Assembly: GCA_002429385.1 (NCBI GenBank)
Contig: DIZL01000059.1
Location: forward strand, 1-31,026
Direction of reading: 5' to 3'
Source of the DNA: Prolixibacteraceae bacterium UBA6029
GTDB taxonomy: Bacteria; Bacteroidota; Bacteroidia; Bacteroidales; Prolixibacteraceae
DNA length: 31,026 bases
Shown here: piece by piece, positions 24,430-30,729 of the stretch
How the letters are laid out: every line of letters starts with the position of its first letter
Position numbering within the stretch: the stretch's first letter is position 1
Translations under genes and position numbers: made by a program
The notes under the pieces: generated by a model
The model's database searches: none
What the model was told of the DNA's origin: nothing
The model's input: only the letters and a program-made list of their open reading frames with translations

Positions 24430-24592
24430 TCTGAAAAATAAATAGAGTACGGAGAAAGTGGAATATATACGAATTTCACGAATACAACATCTGGGCTTCT
24501 ACTGTTTTTCTCTCCTTTCAAATGAAATATCTGCTTAACAGGTAGGTTATCTTATTTAATTAACTTAATTTCGGGGAAAGTTTGAATACAAC
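24430..24592 (+). repeat. spacer element beta, 3' part (copy 7)
   Basis: CTGAAAAATAAATAGAGTAC through GAATTTCACGAATACAACAT and TATCTGCTTAACAGGTAGG to TCGGGGAAAGTTTGAATAC, then ACGATAAGACGATATA. The first half of beta is missing. Confidence 0.82.
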
Positions 24593-24650
24593 GATAAGAC
24601 GATATACTATGCATGATCAGCATTCTAATAAATCTTAACCAATCAAACTA

Positions 24651-24696
24651 GTGCCGATATATACACAACTCTGTGTATATACAGGTGTTATAGCCA
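24651..24696 (+). other. alpha-type attC-like stem-loop (truncated alpha, copy 4)
   Basis: GTGCCGATATATACACA pairs with TGTGTATATACAGGTG around a short loop. The right end GTTATAGCCA (24687-24696) is partly complementary to TGGCTACAAT after the next gene (TGGCTA exact). Only the stem-loop end of alpha is present here, without its micro-ORF, showing that it is a separable module. Confidence 0.6.
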
Positions 24697-24733
24697 ATAT
24701 TAAGCACTGAACCACAATTGTAATTAATTGAAA

Positions 24734-25069
24734 ATGAACTTAGACGAATTAGTTGAATCAATCCAGAACTCGGACGTTGAATTAAAAAAACAACTTAAAT
24801 CTTTAATTGAGAAATGGAAAATTGACAGTTCTTCACTTGAGGATTTAAGTTTTATGATTGAGAAATGGCATGGAAACGTTTGGTTTTCCAGCGACAAAAA
24901 CTCAAATCAATTTTATGAGAGCTGGAATGAATTTAAAGATAAAGCAATTAATTCCATTGGCGGAATGACAATGAACGAACGACTTTACTGGTTCGGACTT
25001 TTTGAGATTTGGGATAATTCAAATAGTGACTTAAAAAAGACAATTTACATTAAACTTAAAGCAGAATAA
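24734..25069 (+). CDS. small hypothetical protein
   Basis: 111 residues from the ATG at 24734 (an in-frame TTG at 24728 is weaker). It has no signal peptide, unlike most of its array neighbours, so it is probably cytosolic. It is rich in charged residues and tryptophan: LKKQLKSLIEKWKIDSSSLEDLSFMIEKWHGNVWFSSDKNSNQFYESWNEFKDKAINSIGGMTMNERLYWFGLFEIWD. The NERLYWFGLF(E/D)xWD ending recurs in small Bacteroidota proteins without known function. It may be an immunity- or regulator-type helical protein, but this is speculation. It is bracketed by the GTTATAGCCA / TGGCTACAAT boundary pair and followed by a gamma element. Confidence 0.65.
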   Translation: MNLDELVESIQNSDVELKKQLKSLIEKWKIDSSSLEDLSFMIEKWHGNVWFSSDKNSNQFYESWNEFKDKAINSIGGMTMNERLYWFGLFEIWDNSNSDLKKTIYIKLKAE

Positions 25070-25089
25070 TTTGTAAGGAAATACTGGCT

Positions 25090-25250
25090 ACAATAAATAG
25101 GACTTCATGTGGCACGCAGTGCCCAGCATGAAGTCTCGGTTGCACTAAATCCCCGCTGTAGCGCACCGTTTCTTCTATGGATTTATCAATGGATTGTATG
25201 ATTTTACCCGTCGAGTTGGGTTTTCCGCCAAAGCGGATAGGTGGGGCTTC
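25090..25250 (+). repeat. spacer element gamma, copy 2
   Basis: GACTTCAT (25101-25108) and ATGAAGTC (25128-25135) flank the inner GGCAC-GCA-GTGCC stem, exactly as in copy 1. It continues through GTTTCTTCTATGGATTTAT to GGTTTTCCGCCAAAGCGGAT. The changes between copies in GTTTTCAGCCAAAGTGGAT versus GTTTTCCGCCAAAGCGGAT keep part of a small stem. Confidence 0.8.
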
Positions 25251-25492
25251 GTTGACAGTAGATTAGTAATTTGGGTATTGATTAAAGCGAATCACAGATC
25301 CGAAGTTAAGAGGTGCAGATTGCAAACTGCACCGACAGAAGTGTATCTTTTCGCTCAGTCCCGGTTCACCGGGATTGACAGGAAATCGCCTGTTATATGC
25401 ATATGCGTGAACTACGGAAAGTTAAGGGAAATGGTGAAAAGTACAAGGTAACGGACATTGTACTTAGAATTTAATTTTATTATCTTTGCATA
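25251..25492 (+). repeat. palindrome-rich stretch before the DUF2281 gene
   Basis: Contains the hairpin GGTGCAG/CTGCACC (25312-25318, 25327-25333), the near-palindrome TCCCGGTTCACCGGGA (about 25358-25373), and GTTATATGCATATGC (25394-25408), which starts like the other GTTA boundaries. An apparent 85-codon frame over 25194-25451 lies entirely in repeat sequence and is not called. Confidence 0.5.
25457..25488 (+). promoter_or_regulatory. promoter of the DUF2281 gene
   Basis: ATTG (25457-25460), 20 bases, then TATCTTTG (25481-25488), an exact -7 box. The ATG at 25493 is only a few bases downstream, so the transcript would be almost leaderless. Confidence 0.6.
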
Positions 25493-25744
25493 ATGAGAGC
25501 AATACAAATTATAGAAACAAAAATTAGCCAATTGTCCCCTGGATTAATTGGGGAATTGGATCATTTTTTGGATTATTTGATTAACAAAAGAGTAGTTCAA
25601 AGGCAAGGAAAATTAAAACAAGATTGGGCCGGCGGATTAAAAGAGATAAAGATGTCAGCCATTGACTTGCAAAAAAAAGCATTAGATTGGAGACAAAAGT
25701 ATTGTAAAGGGATTCCATCTTTCAAAAATAGATGGAATCCTTAA
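25493..25744 (+). CDS. DUF2281-type VapB-like antitoxin, C terminus altered by a repeat
   Basis: 83 residues. IIETKISQLSPGLIGELDHFLDYLINKR (residues 5-32) and LKQDWAGGLKEIKMSAIDLQKKALDWR (about 42-68) match the DUF2281 family, whose members are usually followed by, and overlap, a PIN-domain (VapC) toxin gene. Here no PIN gene follows. The last 14 codons (YCKGIPSFKNRWNP) are read from a 46-bp hairpin repeat that recurs at 25875-25920 outside any gene. The natural end of the antitoxin and the whole toxin therefore appear to have been replaced by spacer sequence. It may still fold, but as an orphan antitoxin. Confidence 0.75.
   Translation: MRAIQIIETKISQLSPGLIGELDHFLDYLINKRVVQRQGKLKQDWAGGLKEIKMSAIDLQKKALDWRQKYCKGIPSFKNRWNP
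25699..25744 (+). repeat. 46-bp hairpin repeat, copy 1
   Basis: GGATTCCATCT (25710-25720), 9-base loop, AGATGGAATCC (25730-25740): a perfect 11-bp stem. It differs from the copy at 25875-25920 by one loop base. It supplies the end of the DUF2281 reading frame. Confidence 0.85.
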
Positions 25745-25869
25745 CGGGGTGAAAAGCAAATCTTCGGAGGAAGTTTACAAGTAAAATCCTGACTAGCATT
25801 TATCTATCAAAGGTTTCAAAGCTACATCAGCAATTACTGAAAAATAAATAGAGTACGGAGAAAGTGGGG
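25745..25869 (+). repeat. spacer element beta, 5' fragment (copy 8a)
   Basis: GGGGTGAAAAGCAAATCTTC through ATCAAAGGTTTCAAAGC to GAGTACGGAGAAAGTGGGG, lying between the two copies of the 46-bp hairpin repeat. Confidence 0.8.
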
Positions 25870-25874
25870 ATTAC

Positions 25875-25920
25875 GTATTGTAAAGGGATTCCATCTTTCA
25901 AAAAGAGATGGAATCCTTAA
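25875..25920 (+). repeat. 46-bp hairpin repeat, copy 2
   Basis: Same sequence as 25699-25744 apart from one base, with stem arms at 25886-25896 and 25906-25916. It is inserted at the point where the beta element is interrupted. Confidence 0.85.
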
Positions 25921-25960
25921 CACACGCTGATCGTGGTATAGCAGCAGGGATGCATTTCTT

Positions 25961-26037
25961 CTTTCAAATAAAATATCTGCTTAACAGGTAGGTTATCTTA
26001 TTTAAGTCACTTAATTTCGGGGAAAGATTGAATACAA
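25961..26037 (+). repeat. spacer element beta, 3' fragment (copy 8b)
   Basis: CTTTCAAATAAAATATCTGC to GGGGAAAGATTGAATACAA, then TGGTAAGACGATA as after copy 3. Together with copy 8a it is one beta element split by the hairpin repeat and a short unique stretch. Confidence 0.8.
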
Positions 26038-26132
26038 TGGTAAGACGATAGGTATAATGGGGATAAAAATCTCTGTAAACAAGTTATAGATTTCTAAGCC
26101 GGATTTTTTATCTTTACAAAAATAGTTGAGCC

Positions 26133-26315
26133 ATGATAACCAAAACTCAGTTGATTCATACATTAGATAATATGCCTGAAAATATTACAATTGATCAGGT
26201 AATTGATCAATTAATATTTTTAGAAAAAGTTCAGAAGGGATTAGATGATTCGACCAATGGTAGAATTAAAACCAAAGATCAGGCAAAAGAAAAACTGAAT
26301 AAATGGTTCAAGTAA
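26133..26315 (+). CDS. RelB-like antitoxin of a RelBE/ParDE module
   Basis: 60 residues: MITKTQLIHTLDNMPENITIDQVIDQLIFLEKVQKGLDDSTNGRIKTKDQAKEKLNKWFK. The segment IDQLIFLEKVQKGLDDS-NGR-KTKDQAKEKL-KW is characteristic of Bacteroidota antitoxins paired with RelE/ParE toxins. TATCTTTA at about 26109-26116 is a near-consensus -7 box. Its last 13 bases overlap the start of the toxin reading frame at 26303. The toxin is interrupted by a stop codon, so this antitoxin may now be an orphan. Confidence 0.82.
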   Translation: MITKTQLIHTLDNMPENITIDQVIDQLIFLEKVQKGLDDSTNGRIKTKDQAKEKLNKWFK

Positions 26316-26614
26316 ACTGGACAGATTCTGCTTTACAGGACTTAAATGATATCGGTGATTATATTGCCAAGGATTCTCTTAAGTATGCAGAGATAACTGT
26401 TTTACGATTATTTGAATCAGTTGATATTCTTGAAAATCATCCTTTGTAAGGAGTAATGACACCTGAATTTGAAAATGAATCCATCAGACAACTGATTAGA
26501 GGTGACTATCGGATTGTATATCATATAATTAATGAATCGCGTATTGATATTCTGACCGTTCATAATTGTGCAAGGTTGATTACAAATACAAGACCTTTTA
26601 AACGGAAGAAATAG
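26303..26614 (+). pseudogene. RelE/ParE-family toxin, interrupted by in-frame stop
   Basis: The frame starts at the ATG overlapping the antitoxin: MVQVNWTDSALQDLNDIGDYIAKDS...LFESVDILENHPL. It then has TAA at 26447-26449 (codon 49) and continues in the same frame GVMTPEFENESIRQLIRGDYRIVYHIINESRIDILTVHNCARLI to a TAG at 26612-26614. All family landmarks are present across the stop: the N-terminal W-T-x-x-A-x-x-D-L, the P-E-F-E-N-E-S-I-R-x-L-I and the Y-R-I-V-Y core, with the usual total length of about 103. A single substitution (for example TAT or TCA to TAA) explains the break. A sequencing error is less likely but possible. It probably encodes no active toxin. Confidence 0.85.
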
Positions 26615-26636
26615 AAAAACACAAATTAATAACCAA

Positions 26637-26670
26637 GACTTCATACGGCACAAAGGACCATTATGAAGTC
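26637..26670 (+). repeat. gamma-type hairpin, shortened copy 3
   Basis: GACTTCAT (26637-26644) and ATGAAGTC (26663-26670) are the same arms as in gamma copies 1 and 2, but the inner stem has changed (CGGCACAAAGGACC). It marks the right end of the repeat array, 23 bases after the ParE remnant. Confidence 0.75.
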
Positions 26671-26781
26671 CCGGTTGTTCTATTCAACTGCCTGTTGGGA
26701 GGGCATGCCTTTTTTAACTTCCGGTTTTAAATCCTATGCTCTTTTAAAACTTTTAATATACTTTTACTGAAAAATAGAACG

Positions 26782-27492
26782 ATGCCAAAATTCAAACGGA
26801 TTCTGTTAAAGCTGAGTGGTGAGTCGCTCATGGGCGGACAACAATATGGAATAGATCAGCAAAGACTATCGGATTATGCCGGGCAAATCAAAGAAATTGC
26901 CGATCTTGGGATACAGATCGGAATTGTGATTGGGGGCGGAAATATTTTCAGGGGACTAAGCGGAGCCACCAAAGGATTTGACCGGGTCAAGGGGGACCAG
27001 ATGGGTATGCTGGCCACCGTAATTAACAGCCTGGCGCTAAACTCAGCCCTAAATAGTGTTGGATGCAAATCGCGTGTTTTAACGGCTATCCGTATGGAAC
27101 CTATCGGTGAATTTTATTCAAAAGACAGGGCCATTGAGGTATTGGAAAAGGGCGAAGTGGCTATTTTTTCGGCAGGTACAGGGAATCCCTATTTCACCAC
27201 TGATACGGGTTCTTCGCTGCGCGGAATTGAAATCGAGGCCGACGTGATGTTAAAGGGTACGCGTGTGGATGGTGTTTATACGGCTGATCCGGAGAAAGAC
27301 TCAACCGCCACACGTTTTGAACGAATATCGTTTGATGAGGTCCACCGGCTCGATTTGAAAGTGATGGATCTTACGGCAACGGCCATGTGTAAAGAAAATA
27401 ATCTGCCAATTATTGTTTTTAACATGGACGTAAAAGGAAATCTGAGAAAAGTTTTGGAAGGTCAAAACATTGGAACATACGTTCATGCCTGA
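26782..27492 (+). CDS. pyrH: UMP kinase
   Basis: 236-residue amino-acid-kinase-family enzyme phosphorylating UMP to UDP in pyrimidine nucleotide synthesis. Motifs seen: KLSGESLMGG near the N terminus (phosphate binding), GIVIGGGNIFRG (about 47-58), GNPYFTTDTGSSLRGIEIEADVMLKGTRVDGVYTADP (about 134-170), and a C-terminal IVFNMDVKGNLRKVLEG. The length is typical. GC content and codon use return to the host pattern seen before 15.3 kb, so it marks the right flank of the accessory array. frr follows after 261 bp, a conserved neighbour pair in bacteria. Confidence 0.97.
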   Translation: MPKFKRILLKLSGESLMGGQQYGIDQQRLSDYAGQIKEIADLGIQIGIVIGGGNIFRGLSGATKGFDRVKGDQMGMLATVINSLALNSALNSVGCKSRVLTAIRMEPIGEFYSKDRAIEVLEKGEVAIFSAGTGNPYFTTDTGSSLRGIEIEADVMLKGTRVDGVYTADPEKDSTATRFERISFDEVHRLDLKVMDLTATAMCKENNLPIIVFNMDVKGNLRKVLEGQNIGTYVHA

Positions 27493-27537
27493 TCAGGGAT
27501 GAAAATCAGGAATTAAAAAATAATGTCGTTTAGTTAA

Positions 27538-27628
27538 CGCCGTCATTGCGAACGAAGTGAAGCAATCTGTTGATTTATAGATTGCTTTCCCGATCTCCAT
27601 CGGGACAGGCAGTTCCTCGCAATGACGA
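27538..27628. repeat. intergenic palindrome with CGTCATTGCGA ends
   Basis: CGTCATTGCGA (27541-27551) and its complement TCGCAATGACG (about 27618-27628) enclose AAGCAATCTG/AGATTGCTT and CCCGATCTCCATCGGG. This end sequence is a widespread intergenic repeat type. It separates pyrH from frr. Confidence 0.8.
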
Positions 27629-27684
27629 TTTTAACTAAGATGTTTTCTTAAATTAAGGACATTGAATTAAAAAAATAAGATTAA

Positions 27685-27715
27685 TTTTATAATTATTTAA
27701 TTATTTCTATATTTG
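27685..27715 (+). promoter_or_regulatory. frr promoter
   Basis: TATATTTG (27708-27715) is an exact -7 box, with TTTT at 27685-27688 in -33 spacing (19 bases). Because the repeat separates frr from pyrH, frr seems to have its own promoter. Confidence 0.6.
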
Positions 27716-27753
27716 TTCCCAGCACTTTTAATAAACCGAAAGAGTTAGTTCAT

Positions 27754-28317
27754 ATGCACGAAGAGGTACAAATGGTTTTGGATATTTGCACGGAGAGAAT
27801 GGAACACGCGCTCGGACATCTTGATAAAGAATTGGTCCATATACGCGCCGGAAAGGCTTCTCCCAGGATGTTGGATTCAGTGATGGTTATCTATTACGGA
27901 AGTATGGTTCCAATAAGTCAGGTATCAAACATCAGCACTCCGGATGCACGAACGATTTCTGTTCAACCCTGGGAGAAGGCAATGATTCACCCCATCGAAA
28001 AGGCGATCATCAATTCGAACTTAGGTTTTAATCCCGATAATAACGGGGAATTTATACGCATCAATGTTCCTGCACCTACCGAGCAACGCCGGAAGGATAT
28101 GGTCAAGACGGTGAACAAAGAGGGTGAAATTGCCAAAGTGAGTTTGAGGAGCGCCCGGAAAGATGCCAACGATAATTTGAAGAAACTATTGAAAGACGGC
28201 CTTGCTGAAGATGATGAAAAGATTGCTGCAGCTGATGTACAGGATATGATTACTGAATTCAGCAAGCGGGTGGATAAAATGCTTGAAGAGAAAAATCGCG
28301 AGATTTTAACGATATAA
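27754..28317 (+). CDS. frr: ribosome recycling factor
   Basis: 187-residue cytosolic factor that, with EF-G, splits post-termination ribosomes. Seen: the helical start HEEVQMVLDICTERMEHALGHLDKELVHIRAGKASPRML, domain II VMVIYYGSMVPISQVSNISTPDARTISVQPWEKAMIHPIEKAI, and NVPAPTEQRRKDMVKTVNKEGEIAKVSLRSARKDANDNLKKLLKDG, which contains the conserved P-x-P-T-x-E/Q-R-R. The length matches the family. A strong terminator follows. Confidence 0.97.
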   Translation: MHEEVQMVLDICTERMEHALGHLDKELVHIRAGKASPRMLDSVMVIYYGSMVPISQVSNISTPDARTISVQPWEKAMIHPIEKAIINSNLGFNPDNNGEFIRINVPAPTEQRRKDMVKTVNKEGEIAKVSLRSARKDANDNLKKLLKDGLAEDDEKIAAADVQDMITEFSKRVDKMLEEKNREILTI

Positions 28318-28367
28318 TTGTTTCTAGTTTTCTGTTTTCTGAACATTGTTTAATTGTTTTCATGGCT

Positions 28368-28402
28368 TTGAGGCGGCTTGTAGAAGCCGTCTCAATTTTT
28401 TT
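28368..28402 (+). terminator. intrinsic terminator after frr
   Basis: TTGAGGCGGCTT, loop GTAG, AAGCCGTCTCAA (one G-T pair in 12) followed by seven T residues. It lies about 50 bases after the frr stop. Confidence 0.9.
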
Positions 28403-28964
28403 GTATCCCAGAAGACCTCCCCAACATTCCATGGATCAGTTGATATTTTTGTGAGGAAAGTAAAGTCAATAGTGAGTTTTTAAAAATCTTACTTTTTTTA
28501 ATTCAAGCTTAGTAACTAGGCAATGACCCCCATCCCGGTAGTCACCGGGATTATCTATCTTACAATTGGCCTGATCCCAAGTACTCGGGATGAGTGATGA
28601 AAACAAAATGGGTATAAAGATTATTGATCCCGATAACTATCGGGACTATTTTCATAAGATAGATAAGATTAAGGTTGCGGGGGCTGATCTAAGTTACTAA
28701 GATTTTTTCAGAAAAGTAAGATTTTTTCAGAAAAAACATACCTGAATATTGGTTTTGATCCCGGCTAGCCGGGACCCCACAAGAATGTAATGTGATCCTA
28801 ATCCAAAGTTATTTTTAAAATCAGAACATTGTATCTTGTTCTTCTCGTTATTAGTTGATAAATTCAGGAAATTATTTCTGAAGGATAAAATGAACAACTA
28901 ATTATCAAATGAAGTTATTCCTGCAGAAGGATTAAATTAATAATTGTAATACAATGAGCTAATT
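28403..28964. repeat. gene-free stretch with a large imperfect inverted repeat
   Basis: The left arm, AAAATCTTACTTTTTTT then CTTAGTAACTA and CCCCC (about 28484-28535), has a reversed copy on the right (GGGGGCTGATCTAAG, TTACTAAGATTTTTTC, AAAAGTAAGATTTTTTC; about 28678-28735). Between and around are three CCCGRT...AYCGGG palindromes (28535-28553, 28629-28648 and CCCGGCTAGCCGGG at about 28761-28774). A forward relative of the arm occurs at 3222-3290. No coding frame is seen. Confidence 0.65.
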
Positions 28965-29672
28965 ATGAGGAATATACTACTACTATTTGCATTTTCGGTT
29001 TCTTTATTCACTGCAGTCGCCCAAAATAACGGGATAAACACCCTATCCGCTGAAGAGAAAGCAGAAGGCTGGAAGATGTTGTTTAACGGTGAAAATTTCA
29101 AGGGTTGGAGGACTTTCCAGGGAAAAGAGATTTCGGGATGGAAGGTGATTGACGGTGTTTTGAATAATTCGGGCGTTGGGAGCGATCATGGTGGTGATAT
29201 TGTCACCAGGCAAAAGTACCAGAACTTTGAACTTTCACTCGAATGGAAAATAGCTGCAAAGAGCAACAGCGGCATCTTTTATCATGTGAATGAAAAAGTA
29301 GGAAAAGCAATTTATGAGTCAGGCCCCGAATATCAGTTGATTGATGATAAGGGATGGCCTAATAAGATCCACGAAAATCAGTATTCAGGAGCAAATTACG
29401 GCATGAATGCACCGATGAATGCGGAAGTGAAAGAATTGGATCAATGGAATCAAACACGGATTATCGTGAATGGCGCTCATGTTCAGCATTTTCTGAATGG
29501 GGTAAAGGTTGTGGATTATAATCTTTGGGATGCAGACTGGAAAACCCGGAAAGAGAATGGGAAGTGGAAGGATTATCCCTTTTACGGTATGGCAACCAAG
29601 GGAAATATCGGCCTTCAGGATCATGGAGGATTGGCTCAGTTCAGAAACATTAAAATCAAAATAATCAGGTAG
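28965..29672 (+). CDS. secreted DUF1080 (3-keto-disaccharide hydrolase-like) protein
   Basis: 235 residues with a signal peptide (MRNILLLFAFSVSLFTAVAQ). The DUF1080 jelly-roll domain fills the rest: WKMLFNGENFKGWRTFQGKEISGWKVIDGVL (about 36-66), YQNFELSLEWKIAAKSNSGIFYHVNE (about 84-110), a central GPEYQLIDD, and the C-terminal GNIGLQDHGGLAQFRNIKIK. The family includes periplasmic 3-keto-glycoside hydrolases and concanavalin-like glycan-binding domains in Bacteroidota, so a sugar-related role is likely (family knowledge). It ends 3 bp before the PHP-family gene, implying cotranscription. Confidence 0.92.
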   Translation: MRNILLLFAFSVSLFTAVAQNNGINTLSAEEKAEGWKMLFNGENFKGWRTFQGKEISGWKVIDGVLNNSGVGSDHGGDIVTRQKYQNFELSLEWKIAAKSNSGIFYHVNEKVGKAIYESGPEYQLIDDKGWPNKIHENQYSGANYGMNAPMNAEVKELDQWNQTRIIVNGAHVQHFLNGVKVVDYNLWDADWKTRKENGKWKDYPFYGMATKGNIGLQDHGGLAQFRNIKIKIIR

Positions 29673-29675
29673 AAG

Positions 29676-30467
29676 ATGATTGGGATGGTTGATTATCATA
29701 TGCACACAGTTCTGTCGGATGGGAGAGATACCTATGAAGAGATGGTCCGCATGGCCATTGAAAAGGGCCTGGATGAAATGGGAATCAGCGACCATATTTG
29801 CCTTAAACCTGTCAATTGGGCCCTTCAGATGGAGGATATGCCCGTTATGACCAGTCAGATTCTGGACCTTAAGGTGAAATACAAGGATCAGATCACAATC
29901 AGGTACGGGATTGAGATGGATTATTTCCCCGGTATGGAGAAGGAACTGAAAGAGATGATCGACAGTATTCCAGTGGATTACGTGATCGGCTCGATCCATT
30001 TTCTTGGCGATTGGAATTTTGATACCGACCAGTCACTTTATGGAAAATGGACCAATGACGAGCTCTATGAAAAGTATTTCGGACTGGTCCAACAAGCTGC
30101 GAAGTCAGGTTTGTTCGACATTATTGGTCATCTTGATCTGATCAAGAAATTCAGGATTTATCCGGAATCAAATCAGGACAAGCTATTTGAGGATACGATC
30201 AAAACAATCAAAGCGCATAACCTGGTAGTTGAATTAAATACCGGAGGGATGGATCGTCCATGTGCAGAATATTTCCCCGGACCAAAGTTACTGGAAATGT
30301 GCTATCGTCATCAGGTACCGATGACCTTAAGTTCGGATGCGCACCAGGCAGTACAAATTGCCCGTCACTTTGAAAGTGCAGTAAACGTGCTTTCGCAAAT
30401 AGGATTTACCGAAATTGTTGGATTCAGTAATCGTATCCGTAGAAACATCAGGCTTCTGAAGGTATAA
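29676..30467 (+). CDS. PHP-domain phosphatase (histidinol-phosphatase-like)
   Basis: 263 residues, cytosolic metal-dependent PHP-fold hydrolase. Metal ligands are visible in order: DYHMHTVLSDG (H-x-H at about 8-10), GISDHI, GIEMDY, IGSIHFLG, DIIGHLDLIK, NTGG and SSDAH near residue 225. The overall plan is that of HisK-type histidinol-phosphatase (L-histidinol phosphate to L-histidinol). However, no his genes are near and its partner here is a secreted DUF1080 protein, so another phosphoester substrate is possible. Spacing of 3 bp from the previous stop shows translational coupling. Confidence 0.87.
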   Translation: MIGMVDYHMHTVLSDGRDTYEEMVRMAIEKGLDEMGISDHICLKPVNWALQMEDMPVMTSQILDLKVKYKDQITIRYGIEMDYFPGMEKELKEMIDSIPVDYVIGSIHFLGDWNFDTDQSLYGKWTNDELYEKYFGLVQQAAKSGLFDIIGHLDLIKKFRIYPESNQDKLFEDTIKTIKAHNLVVELNTGGMDRPCAEYFPGPKLLEMCYRHQVPMTLSSDAHQAVQIARHFESAVNVLSQIGFTEIVGFSNRIRRNIRLLKV

Positions 30468-30729
30468 TTATTGAGTCTACTCTGTGAAGTCTAAACAAAA
30501 AATTGCCACCAAGACGCCAAGACACCAAATTACACTAAGAATTGATACGCTACTGGTGTAGTCACGATAGTCCCGATAGCTATCGGGATCGAGGATGCAA
30601 TCTGCATCAGCAGGGGTTAAATCGAAGACAGAATATAAATGCCTGCACTTAAGGACAAATAAAATGAACTTCTGACACAGGAATATTCTTCTTTTTAGGT
30701 ATATTTGGAGCTGAATAAGACGACTGATT
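30468..30729. repeat. intergenic repeats before the UPF0175 gene
   Basis: Inverted copy of the TTGGTGGCAA/CCAAGACGCCAAG phrase (30507-30530), the perfect palindrome TCCCGATAGCTATCGGGA (about 30572-30589), and the hairpin GATGCA-ATC-TGCATC (about 30594-30608). A TATATTTG -7 box at 30700-30707 should drive the following antitoxin gene. Confidence 0.6.

Noticed and set aside
25194..25451. 85-residue frame between array genes
   Set aside because: Lies in the gamma element and palindromes; the same DNA at 20456-20630 is not open in this way.
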